Below, piece after piece: positions 1 to 9,195 of a DNA stretch of 64,000 bases (its first letter is position 1; each line of letters opens with the position of its first letter). Position numbers and translations under genes: made by a program. Under the pieces are notes generated by a model that was not told where the DNA came from, searched no databases, and saw only the letters and a program-made list of their open reading frames with translations. Source of the DNA: Eustoma russellianum (lineage: Eukaryota; Streptophyta; Magnoliopsida; Gentianales; Gentianaceae); assembly GCA_036186865.1 (NCBI GenBank), contig AP025043.1, forward strand, positions 33,340,690 through 33,404,689. Direction: 5' to 3'.

Positions 1-1
1 G

Positions 2-766
2 CAAAATCAGATTAAGGAACTTAAGAACAAACATGAAAATATGCAATGTGTGCAATGTGTTGATTTCAACGTTTTAAAGTCTAAATTACATGAAATACAA
101 ACTGAATTTGAATCATTAAAAGCATGCAACCTAGACTTGAACAAATCTTTAGAACAATTTAAGGATGGTTCCAACATGTTAGACACTCTTATTGCATCTC
201 AAAAGCATGGAAATTACAAACAAGGTCTTGGATATGTTAAAGAAGCTGAATACACACCTAAGGAAACAACATTTGTATCATCGTCAACCAACATGAAATA
301 TAGGCCAAATGCATTTAGAAATGAACCTATTCTGCCCACACCACCTTCATCACAAAGATTGCAAAATGCATCAACATATAGGAAGGTAAATACACCTAGA
401 AACCATGCTTACATGTATACAAGAATGCCTAAACAAAGTAGTATGCAATCTGCTCAAGTTATGCCTTATATGCAACAACATGCTTATGTGAAGAACATGA
501 CATACTCTCGGCCTAAATCAGTTTACAACACACGGCCTAGAAACTATGATAATACACGGCCAAGATATAACTCATATACATGGCAACATTCAAATGCATA
601 TAGAACTTACAATGCTTATTCAACTAGACATAAATGTGCAGCCCCTTTTCCATCATATTCTATGTATCAAAATCCACTATTTGTTCATTATATGCAACAT
701 GATTTTAACATTTCAAAACCAAGAAAGGTTGTTCAAGTTTGGGTACCTAAAGGTACACTAACATGA
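2..766 (+). CDS. gag: Sirevirus A Gag, C-terminal part
   Basis: The frame is open from position 2, so this is the C-terminal 254 residues of a Gag begun outside the window. The first 70 or so residues are rich in K, E, L and N in a coiled-coil-like pattern. Then comes a low-complexity stretch rich in Y, R, N, T and P, ending in VVQVWVPKGTLT and TGA at 764-766. The same WVPKGT ending occurs in Sireviruses B (about 30385) and E (about 48780), and is known as a conserved Gag-Pol junction motif of the lineage. The CCHC zinc knuckle would lie upstream, outside the window. Gag forms the virus-like particle that packages the element RNA. Pol lies in another frame and starts 68 nt after this stop. 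Confidence 0.88.
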   Translation, partial: QNQIKELKNKHENMQCVQCVDFNVLKSKLHEIQTEFESLKACNLDLNKSLEQFKDGSNMLDTLIASQKHGNYKQGLGYVKEAEYTPKETTFVSSSTNMKYRPNAFRNEPILPTPPSSQRLQNASTYRKVNTPRNHAYMYTRMPKQSSMQSAQVMPYMQQHAYVKNMTYSRPKSVYNTRPRNYDNTRPRYNSYTWQHSNAYRTYNAYSTRHKCAAPFPSYSMYQNPLFVHYMQHDFNISKPRKVVQVWVPKGTLT

Positions 767-834
767 ACTTAACTTGTCTAACCTTGAAAGGACCCAAAAT
801 CAAAGGGTACCTAAGTTGTTATTTACATTTGTAG
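743..834 (+). other. candidate intron at the gag-pol junction (A)
   Basis: A GT at 743 follows directly after the TGG codon of the Gag ending VQVW, and a T-rich stretch ends in TTTGTAG at 828-834. A CTAAC branch-like site lies about 54 nt before the acceptor. Removing these 92 nt joins the Gag frame (after W) to the pol frame at 835, and removes both the Gag stop (764-766) and the TAG at 832-834 that otherwise closes the pol frame. Sirevirus B has the same arrangement at 30388-30478. No transcript evidence is available; this is inference from frame and motifs. Confidence 0.4.
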
Positions 835-3800
835 GTACATAACATCAAAGAAAGACAAGTGGCTGGTTATAACAACAAAGAAGATGAAAAGAACAAAACC
901 AATTGGATAGTTGATAGTGGTTGCTCAAGACATATGACGGGCAACAAAAATTTGTTTAGCACACTTAAAAACGTTGCAAAAGGTGGCAAAGTTACCTTTG
1001 GAGACAACAACCAAGGCCAAATAATTGGCAAAGGCAAGGTTGGTGATCCAAACAAGTTTGAGATCAAAAACGTCCTACTTGTAAGTAACTTAACCTTTGA
1101 GCTTTTAAGTGTTTCTCAACTATGTGACAACAACTTGAATGTTCTCTTCTCCTCCACTTCTTGTAAGATAATGGATAAAAACAATCAAGTTGTGTTAAAA
1201 GGAAAACGTGAAGGAAACATATATGTGCTTAACATGGATGATATGCTAAGTAGTAACACAAAATGTCTTGTTTCACATGAATCTGATCCCAATCTTTGGC
1301 ATAGACGTTTAGGACACATTGGTATATCAACCTTAGAAAAACTACACGCTAAAAGTCTTGTTAAAGGATTGCCTAAACTTAACTTGAATGATTTTCAACT
1401 ATGTGAATCTTGTATCAAAGGCAAACATGTTAGAGAATCCCTTAAGCCTAAAACCGAGGTCACAACATCAAGAATACTAGAACTCTTGCATATAGACTTA
1501 TTTGGTCCATGTAGAACAAGAAGCTTAGGTGGAAGTTATTATGTATGTGTAATAGTTGATGATTTCTCAAGATATACTTGGACATTGTTTCTTGCTTCAA
1601 AAGATGAAAGTGCATCATCTATAGCTAATCTAATTAGACAACTTGAAAATGAACATGAATCACATGTTATTAAGATAAGGAGTGATAGAGGTGGTGAGTT
1701 TAAAGATAGTGTATTAATCAAATTCTGTAATGAAAAGGGTATAAAACATGAATTCTCCCCACCAAGAACTCCTCAACTTAATGGTGTAGTTGAAAGAAAG
1801 AATAGGACTATTCAAGAAGTAGCAAGAACAATGATGGTAGAAAACAAAGTACCTAAATTCTTATGGGCTGAAGCAGTAAACACTTCAAGTTATATGATCA
1901 ACAGACTATCAATAAGAAAGAAATTGAACAAAACACCATATGAAATCTTAAATGGACGACTCCCAAAGGTAAACTATCTAAAAGTCTTTGGTTGTAAATG
2001 CTTTGTATTGAACACAAAAGATAACTTAGATAAGTTTGATCCTAAGTCTGATGAACATATATTTGTGGGATATTCAATGAACTCTAAAGCATATAGATGT
2101 TATAATGCACAAACAAGAAAGATAGTTGAATCTATACATGTGAAGTTCAATGAAAATGCATATCTCCAAACAAGTAATCAACATGAAATCTATGTACCAA
2201 ATGATCAAATACTTCATGATGAAGATGAACTTATCCTACCACCTACAAATGAACAAATTGAAACACCAAATCAAACTCTTGAAATGCATGAAGTTCAAAC
2301 TCCCCCTACACAAGAACATAATGAAGAAAATGTGCCTAACCAACCTATTGAACATCATGAACCTATTGAAGATGCACAACCAAGTAATTGGTGGCAAATA
2401 AGAGATAAACAAAAGCATCCTCAAGAACTTATCATAGGAGATGTAAATCAAGGGGTTAGAACACGTAGGCAAATAGACCCTAATGAATATGATCAATGGC
2501 ATGCACTTATATCCCAAATTGAACCTAAGAATGTGAATGATGCCTTAAACGATGCATATTGGATAGATGCAATGCATGAAGAGTTAAACCAATTTGAAAG
2601 AAACAATGTGTGGGATTTAGTACCTAAACCCGAGGATAAATCAATCATTGGAACTAAATGGGTGTTTAGGAACAAAATGAATGAACAAGGGGTTGTAGTA
2701 AGAAATAAAGCAAGACTTGTAGCTCAAGGATATAATCAAGAAGAGGGTATTGATTACGATGAAACATTTGCCCCCGTAGCAAGATTAGAATCCATACGCC
2801 TCTTATTAGCTTTTGCATGTTATAATAACATCAAATTATTCCAAATGGATGTTAAGAGTGCATTCTTAAATGGCTATATCCAAGAAGAAGTTTTTGTTAA
2901 ACAACCACCAGGCTTTGAAGATCCAAAGAACCCTAATCATGTATATAAACTTAAGAAAGCCTTATATGGTTTGAAACAAGCCCCCCGTGCATGGTATGAA
3001 AGATTTGCCAACTTTTTACTAAGTAACAACTTTCAAAGAGGAACCATAGATAGCACCTTATTCTTGAAAAAGAAAGACAAAGATTTGCTTGTAATACAAA
3101 TATATGTAGATGACATAATCTTTGGTTCGACTAATCCTAACTTAGTAAAAGACTTTGAAGATTGTATGAAGTCTGAGTTTGAAATGTCTATGGTTGGTGA
3201 ATTAAACTATTTCTTAGGCTTGCAAATAAAACAAACATCAAGTGGTATACATATCAATCAAGCCAAATACATAAGAGATATGATAAAGAAATTCAACTTT
3301 GAAAACTTGAAACCATCTCCAACACCAATGTGTACTTCAACAAAATTAGACAAAGATGAAAATGGTGTTGCATTTGATGAAAAACTATATAGGTCTATGA
3401 TTGGTTCATTGCTATATCTAACTGCTAGTAGACCTGATATTATGTTTGCAGTATGTATGTGTGCAAGATTTCAAAGTATGCCTAAGTTGTCACACTTTAA
3501 AGCTGTAAAAAGAATATTTAGATATCTTCAACATACACCAACATTAGGCTTATGGTATGATAGACAATCTAGTCTAAGTCTACATGCATATTCAGATGCA
3601 GATTATGGTGGATGTAGAGTAGATAGAAAGAGCACTAGTGGAACATGTCAATTCCTAGGAAACTCACTAATATCTTGGTTTTCAAAGAAACAATCTAGTG
3701 TTGCACTTTCTACTACTGAAGCAGAATATATGGCTTTAAGTCTATGTTGTACTCAACTATTATGGATTAAACAACAACTTTCAGACTTTGAAATACAAGT

Positions 3801-4047
3801 AAATAATATCCCCATCTATTGTGATAGTACAAGTGCTATAAATTTGTCTAAAAACCCTGTACTACACTCTAAGGCAAAGCATATAGAAGTACGTTATCAT
3901 TTTCTCCGTGATCATGTTAATCTTGGACATATACACATTGAACATGTTAGAACTGATCAACAAGTAGCTGACATATTCACTAAACCCCTTAATCAAGCTA
4001 TCTTTGAGAATTTACGTGCAAGACTTGGCTTAATTGCTTACAACTGA
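835..4047 (+). CDS. pol: Sirevirus A Pol polyprotein (PR-INT-RT-RH), intact
   Basis: An open frame of about 1,070 codons without a stop. It opens right after a TAG at 832-834 and has no obvious ATG start, so it is probably made as a Gag fusion. Numbering from 859: aspartic protease WIVDSGCSRHMTG (Asp19); integrase HHCC zinc finger from about 147 (LWHRRLGHIG to CESCIKGK); integrase core with catalytic D in HIDLFGP (about 212), D in IRSDRGGEF (about 275) and E in GVVERKNRT (about 311); RT from about 596, with MDVKSAFLNG and the YVDDIIFGS active site (about 749); RNase H with DADYGGC (about 913) and TTEAEYMAL. The domain order is that of Ty1/Copia. All catalytic residues I checked are present. 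It ends with TGA before the polypurine tracts. Confidence 0.95.
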   Translation, partial: VHNIKERQVAGYNNKEDEKNKTNWIVDSGCSRHMTGNKNLFSTLKNVAKGGKVTFGDNNQGQIIGKGKVGDPNKFEIKNVLLVSNLTFELLSVSQLCDNNLNVLFSSTSCKIMDKNNQVVLKGKREGNIYVLNMDDMLSSNTKCLVSHESDPNLWHRRLGHIGISTLEKLHAKSLVKGLPKLNLNDFQLCESCIKGKHVRESLKPKTEVTTSRILELLHIDLFGPCRTRSLGGSYYVCVIVDDFSRYTWTLFLASKDESASSIANLIRQLENEHESHVIKIRSDRGGEFKDSVLIKFCNEKGIKHEFSPPRTPQLNGVVERKNRTIQEVARTMMVENKVPKFLWAEAVNTSSYMINRLSIRKKLNKTPYEILNGRLPKVNYLKVFGCKCFVLNTKDNLDKFDPKSDEHIFVGYSMNSKAYRCYNAQTRKIVESIHVKFNENAYLQTSNQHEIYVPNDQILHDEDELILPPTNEQIETPNQTLEMHEVQTPPTQEHNEENVPNQPIEHHEPIEDAQPSNWWQIRDKQKHPQELIIGDVNQGVRTRRQIDPNEYDQWHALISQIEPKNVNDALNDAYWIDAMHEELNQFERNNVWDLVPKPEDKSIIGTKWVFRNKMNEQGVVVRNKARLVAQGYNQEEGIDYDETFAPVARLESIRLLLAFACYNNIKLFQMDVKSAFLNGYIQEEVFVKQPPGFEDPKNPNHVYKLKKALYGLKQAPRAWYERFANFLLSNNFQRGTIDSTLFLKKKDKDLLVIQIYVDDIIFGSTNPNLVKDFEDCMKSEFEMSMVGELNYFLGLQIKQTSSGIHINQAKYIRDMIKKFNFENLKPSPTPMCTSTKLDKDENGVAFDEKLYRSMIGSLLYLTASRPDIMFAVCMCARFQSMPKLSHFKAVKRIFRYLQHTPTLGLWYDRQSSLSLHAYSDADYGGCRVDRKSTSGTCQFLGNSLISWFSKKQSSVALSTTEAEYMALSLCCTQLLWIKQQLSDFEIQVNNIPIYCDSTSAINLSKNPVLHSKAKHIEVRYHFLRDHVNLGHIHIEHVRTDQQVADIFTKPLNQAIFENLRARLGLIAYN

Positions 4048-4112
4048 CAATACTGTCTAGATCATTCTGGGTATTGCTAACTCGGTTCAGTCTTTTGCAT
4101 AATTTACAAAAT

Positions 4113-4332
4113 TAAGGGGGAGAGAAAAAAAAAACATATATGTATATCATATGTATATCATGTTAAGGGGGAGATAACACATTAAGGGGGAGATTAGGGA
4201 ACGTTATGAGCTTACAAAACGTTATAATGCATGACTTAAAGAAAGAAATAGTTAAACTTGTCACACACTTGATTTAGATGCTTAATATACACATATGTGG
4301 GGTAATTTTGCAAATCATCAAAAGGGGGAGAT
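4113..4332 (+). promoter_or_regulatory. multiple polypurine tracts of Sirevirus A
   Basis: TTAAGGGGGAG occurs at about 4112, 4163 and 4182, and the tract AAAAGGGGGAGAT at 4320-4332 directly abuts the LTR. The last one is the primer site for plus-strand DNA. Repeated extra tracts upstream are a known hallmark of Sireviruses and are also seen in B (42262-42440) and E (48492-48660). Confidence 0.85.
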
Positions 4333-7041
4333 TGTTGTGATATATCATGTTTGAATGATTGCAAAATGCATATGTGAGCATGTATGTGTGTGTAACGTTT
4401 AAAGTATATGTGTGCATGAGATTGAATTTATGAGCTAAATGTGAAATTGATTGAATGAATCAAGATTGAACAAGTTTGATTAAGATCATGAGATTGAACT
4501 TGGCCAATTCAATCACATGTCTAAATCAAGATATGTTCAAACTGATCTTAGATGATATATATGCCAATACATGTTAATTATATGATCTAACCAAGCCTTG
4601 AAGTCACATGACTTACAATATAAGGCAAATTGCTCGGTTTAGTATCCTATTGCAGGTTTTGGTTCATATCTTGGGCAAATGAACTCCAAATTGAGTGATT
4701 CAAAAGCCCACATGATCCTTATTCAATTTAGAATCTAATTGGCTGAGGAAAAGCATGCTTGACACGGGTAAAAACTGACTTGACACGGTGGTGAAGCTTA
4801 TTGACCTATATAAGGGCTATCTTGGTAATTTCACCATTTGGACTTCTCATTCTTATTTGGTCTTCTTCCAACGGATTTATATGATCATATGACACATTTA
4901 TAAGTCATGTCACATCATGGCAAAAATGAATCTGGAGCAGCACCATGTCTAGGTTCATCCTAGGACAAAATTCCTATTTTTGTGCTAAGGGGTATTCTGG
5001 TCTCTTCACTTGCCAATGGATCTTCTAATGTGTTATATATTGTTTATATGATGTTTATATGTGTTTATGTCACATATAGTACATGTCCTATATTTATGGA
5101 AAAGGGCAGCATGGGCAGCATGGTATCTCAATTGGAATTCTTGTGTTATGGTTATCACATCTATGGTTTTCTTGGAATTCTTGGCATTCTTCATATGGTA
5201 TTCTATGCTACATGTTGAAGACATAAATGACTATATATTATATGTGTGCACACGGATATTGACGGATATTGGCGCACAAAACTTTCAGCTTTTGAACAAG
5301 TCAAGGCAAGTTGAAACAAACCCTATTTTGGTGCTGATTTCAAATGACTATTCTTGTATATGTTTACAACGGCTATCTTGGTTCAAAAATGGAGCAAAAT
5401 TTCGTATGCTATATGGTCAAGATTCAGGTTATAATGTGTGACAAAAACAAGTCCTACAATGTAGCAAATTTGAAGCAAAAGTCTCTCAACCAAAGCCATA
5501 TGCAACGGCTATATGATTGAAGACCAAGTCAAGCTGATTTCTCTCTATCTTTGAACTATTCTCCAATGCCTATATTTTAGGCCATTCCAACGTCTATTTG
5601 ACATTCAAAATGAGGAGCCAAATTTGTTCAAAACACATGCCAATTCAGCTGCACACATGGCAAGTTATTTACACATGGACATTGCTGATTGGGAGCTGCC
5701 TCTTAAACGTTAAAATGAAGCCATTTTCCACCTCAGCTCCAACGTCTATAATGGGATAAGATGAAGGATAAAAGTTCAGTTTGAAGACCAATTCAAAGCA
5801 ACAAAAGATAAGCTTAAGTTTGAAAGCTAGAAAAGTGCTGAAATCTCTCCATTCTTCAACCATTCCAACGTCTACTTTGAGGAGCCTTTAGGCTGTCCTC
5901 TTGGCTATAAATAGCTCCAAAGGTGAAGAGTAAAAGTGCACCAACGAAAAACAAAAGAAAAGCAAGCAAGACATTCAGCTCTTTGTCTCCATTCTTCTCT
6001 TCTACTCTTCTATATTGAAGAACACGTTTGCAGCAAGCTTTATGATTGTATAGTTCTTCATTTCTTGTCATTTCAACACCTTTTAAACGACATATTGTAA
6101 GGGAGAAGCTGGTGTATAAAGCTTACTCCTTAGAGGTGAGCAAAAGGTGCAAAGGTGCAAAGGTGAAACAAACTAGTTGCTGTTTGTTTTGGTGAAGTCT
6201 CTTGAAGAAGTTGGTGAAAAGCTTCTTCCTTTGGCTTTGTAAGGTGACTTTGGTGTTTGGTGTTTAGTGAAATCCAAGAGAAGGTGTCTCTTGGGACTGG
6301 AGTAGGTCACATTGACCGAACCAGGATAATTCCTTGTGTTCTTTACTTATTTCCTGCACTTACTGTTTTCTGCCTGAGAATTACACTAACTTGGCACGCA
6401 TAATTGAACAGGCAAACAGTCTTAGAATTGCATGAATTTTGGATATATTATACTTCAATGTGTTAGCTTTCATTAGCCGCAACAATCACTAAATTCTAAG
6501 GAGTTTAGCATATTCAAATCGTCTTCACAAAATTGTTGCTACATTCTGTGAACAATTCTGACCAGTGTGCAAAACTTGTTCAATTTGAATAGGTTATCCT
6601 GCGAATCTTGAAGTGAGCCTTATATCAAATTAAACTAGACATCATAAGGTTTAATTTGACATAAGATTCATCAAAATAGCACGGGTAGATTTTGAGATAT
6701 CATCGTTTGAAGTTAAGCTAACATTCTGCCTGAAACTGCCAGAATTGCACACTTTACTTATCTTGCTTATTTGAACGTGCAAACTTGCTTGGAATTGACT
6801 GAAATTTTTATGACATACTATAAACATTCTAAACTTGATCTCTGCCAAGTTTGAGAGCTTGCACAGGTGTATAAGTGGTTCAACCAAAGCGCTCAAAACA
6901 GTGAACTGTTTCTGGAAATTCCAGAATCTGAGGCTAAAGAGGCAAAGGGGTCTTCAAACAACTTTTTGAAGGTAATTGTAGTGTAATTTCCGCTAACCCA
7001 CTATTCACCCCCCCCTCTAGTGGTGCTATACAGGTCCAACA
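4333..7041 (+). repeat. 3' LTR of Sirevirus A
   Basis: A 2,709-bp LTR starts TGTTGTGATA right after the polypurine tract and ends GGTCCAACA, giving the inverted ends TGTTG/CAACA. The end is placed by analogy with Sirevirus B, whose LTR has the same TCTAGTGGTG block shortly before its terminus. TATAAATAG at 5906 marks the likely U3/R border, so U3 is about 1.6 kb. The stretch 4333-7041 holds no gene; the small frames in it are chance ORFs. Confidence 0.85.
5906..5914 (+). promoter_or_regulatory. TATA box in LTR A
   Basis: TATAAATAG in the context GGCTATAAATAGCTCC is the best TATA match in this LTR. Transcription should start about 30 bp downstream. A weaker CTATATAAGG lies at about 4805. Confidence 0.6.
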
Positions 7042-7253
7042 TGGAGAAGCATTGGCAAAACACTTTCTTAATTGATCACTTTGAGCCTTCTTAACTTCAG
7101 GTTATCCAAGAAACAAAGTGGTAAGAGAGTGGAAAGAAGAGAAAGAGGAGTGTTCATAGTTTATTTTTACTAATCACTTAACGTTTGTTTCTCTTTGTGT
7201 TAGTTTGCTTCTTTCCTTTTTCTTTTTGTTTTCGTTTAAATTCCTTAGGTAAA

Positions 7254-9195
7254 ATGGAGAGTAGCACTCATTCCACTTCTAGCAAATCAAAGAAAGCCGA
7301 GACAGTGGACAACACGCAACAACAAATGCTGGAGATGTTAAAGAAGCTCATGCATGACAATGAGGTGATCAAACATCGATTGGAGGATGTTGAACGGAGC
7401 TACAAGACAAGTGATGGCCAGGGCACAAGCAGGGCCGTTCCCATGCCACAACCAAGGCGTCACCCCCAGAAGAAGTTGAGGATGACAACCTTAGACCACC
7501 ACACATCGAGGCAAGAAGGTATGTTCCTCCAACACAGCCAAGAAGGTATGCTCCAAGAAGGTACAATGATGATTATATCCCATTTGAGCATGATGATTAT
7601 GACTTTGATGACCACCCTCCCCGTGGTTACCAAAGACGCCAGAATCCCCTTTTCCCGCAAGATGACAATTTTCTCAAAACCAAAATAAACATTCCCACGT
7701 TTTATGGTAAAAATAATGCGGAAGAGTATTTGGAATGGGAAACAAAAGTGGATCTAATCTTTTCTTGTACCAACTACAGTGAATTACAAAAAGTAAGGTA
7801 CGCTTCTATTGAGTTTTCTGGTTATGCACTAAATTGGTGGACAAATTTGTGTCGAAATAGAACTAAGACAAGACAACCGCCAATTGCCACTTGGGAAGAA
7901 ATGAAGTTTGAAATGAGACAACGTTTTATCCCAAACAATTATGAGAGTTCTATTTTCACGAGTTTGCAAAACTTACGACAAGGTTCCAAAAGTGTAGACG
8001 AGTATTGCAAAGAGTTAGAAATTTTGTTGGAAAGGTCTAACTTGCAGGAACTCGAAGAAGCCACCAAGGTGCGTTTCTTACATGGTTTAAACAGGGAGAT
8101 TGTGAAAAGGGTTGACCTTCAACCTTATCTCGACCTCACAACCATGGTCCATATGGCTGAAAAGACATGGCTGAAAAGATTGAACACCAATTAAAGGTAC
8201 GTAGTTCCTCCAATTTCAATTCCACTTATCGTACTAATCAGTCTTCATCAAGTTTTTTCAGCAAGCCTTCAGGAACGGGAAGTTCACGGCCTACAGGAGG
8301 CCAAACACGTGACTAAAGTGTGTCACAAAGGATGGACAATCGTGTGCAGCCCACACAACGGCGTGATGACCGTGCCCAACAAAAGGCTCCTACCGGAAAT
8401 TCTTCTGATCTCTCAAACAGGTTTAGGAACATTAAATGCTATAAATGTCAAGGACATGGTCACATAGGAAAAGAGTGTCCTAATGCAAAACGAATCATGT
8501 TAATTGAGGAGACAAATGAATGTGTCTGAGTCCGAGCATGAAAACGAGTCTGAGCATGATAATGAAATTGAACCTGAAGAGGATCTAGGCACATTAGATG
8601 ATTTTGACACTAAGGAGTTTCTTGTTGTGCGTAGAGCTTTAAATGCATATCCAAAATTAGATGATCACGAACAACATAGAGAAAACATCTTCCATATTCA
8701 TTGCATGATAAACGCTAAGGTGTGCACCATGATCATTGATTCCGGTTCTTGTGCGAATGTGGCTAGTATCGAATTGGTAAGAAAACTGAATTTGCCTATG
8801 ACTAATCATCCGCATCCTTACAAACTTTCATGGTTAAATGATTGCGGTGAAGTTAGCGTAAGTAAACAAGTTTTGATTTCTCTTAGCATTGGTAGTTACA
8901 AAGATGATGTTTTATGTGATGTTGCACCAATGCATGCTAGTCATATCTTACTTGGTAGGCCATGGCAATTTGATCAACATGTGACATATGATGGTTATTT
9001 GAATCGTTATTCTTTCAAATTGAATGGCAAATTGTACAAATTGCATGCACTTCCACCACACAAAGTCCACGAGGATGACTAATGCATGTCTAAGTCTAGG
9101 GCCGATCCTAAGGAAAAAGAAGCCGAGAGAAAATTCGTGGAATGCATGAAAAGTGAGAACAAAAAACAAGAGAGCAAGGGAAAAGAGGTAGTACC
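7254..9195 (+). pseudogene. gag: Gypsy C gag and protease, broken
   Basis: Starts at ATG 7254 (MESSTHSTSSKSKK), matching the start of D at 19417. A short coiled-coil-like N-terminus is followed by the retrotransposon Gag domain (EWETKVDLIFSCTNYSEL, about 7730), a CCHC knuckle (CYKCQGHGHIGKECP, about 8440) and the retropepsin site IIDSGSCANVAS (about 8735). Lesions compared with D: a one-base shift at about 7460, a 14-bp tandem duplication at 8153-8180, a stop near 8314, a one-base loss at about 8520 and a CAA-to-TAA stop at 9080. The protein cannot be made as one piece. Confidence 0.9.

Larger units (their letters stand above)
1..7041 (+). mobile_element. Sirevirus-type Ty1/Copia element A, 3' part
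   Basis: The window opens inside the gag of a Copia element and continues through pol, a zone of repeated polypurine tracts and a 2.7 kb 3' LTR. The order protease-integrase-RT-RNase H is that of Ty1/Copia. The Gag ending in VWVPKGT, several AAGGGGGAG tracts before the LTR and the long LTR point to the Sirevirus lineage. The 5' LTR and the start of gag lie left of position 1. On its right it abuts the leader of Gypsy C, so A was inserted into C; TGGAG at 7042-7046 should be its target duplication. The pol has no stop, so this is probably one of the youngest insertions here. Confidence 0.93.

Noticed and set aside
5061..5441. 126-codon frame in LTR A
   Set aside because: Inside U3 of the LTR, no recognisable motif, and overlapped by other chance frames.
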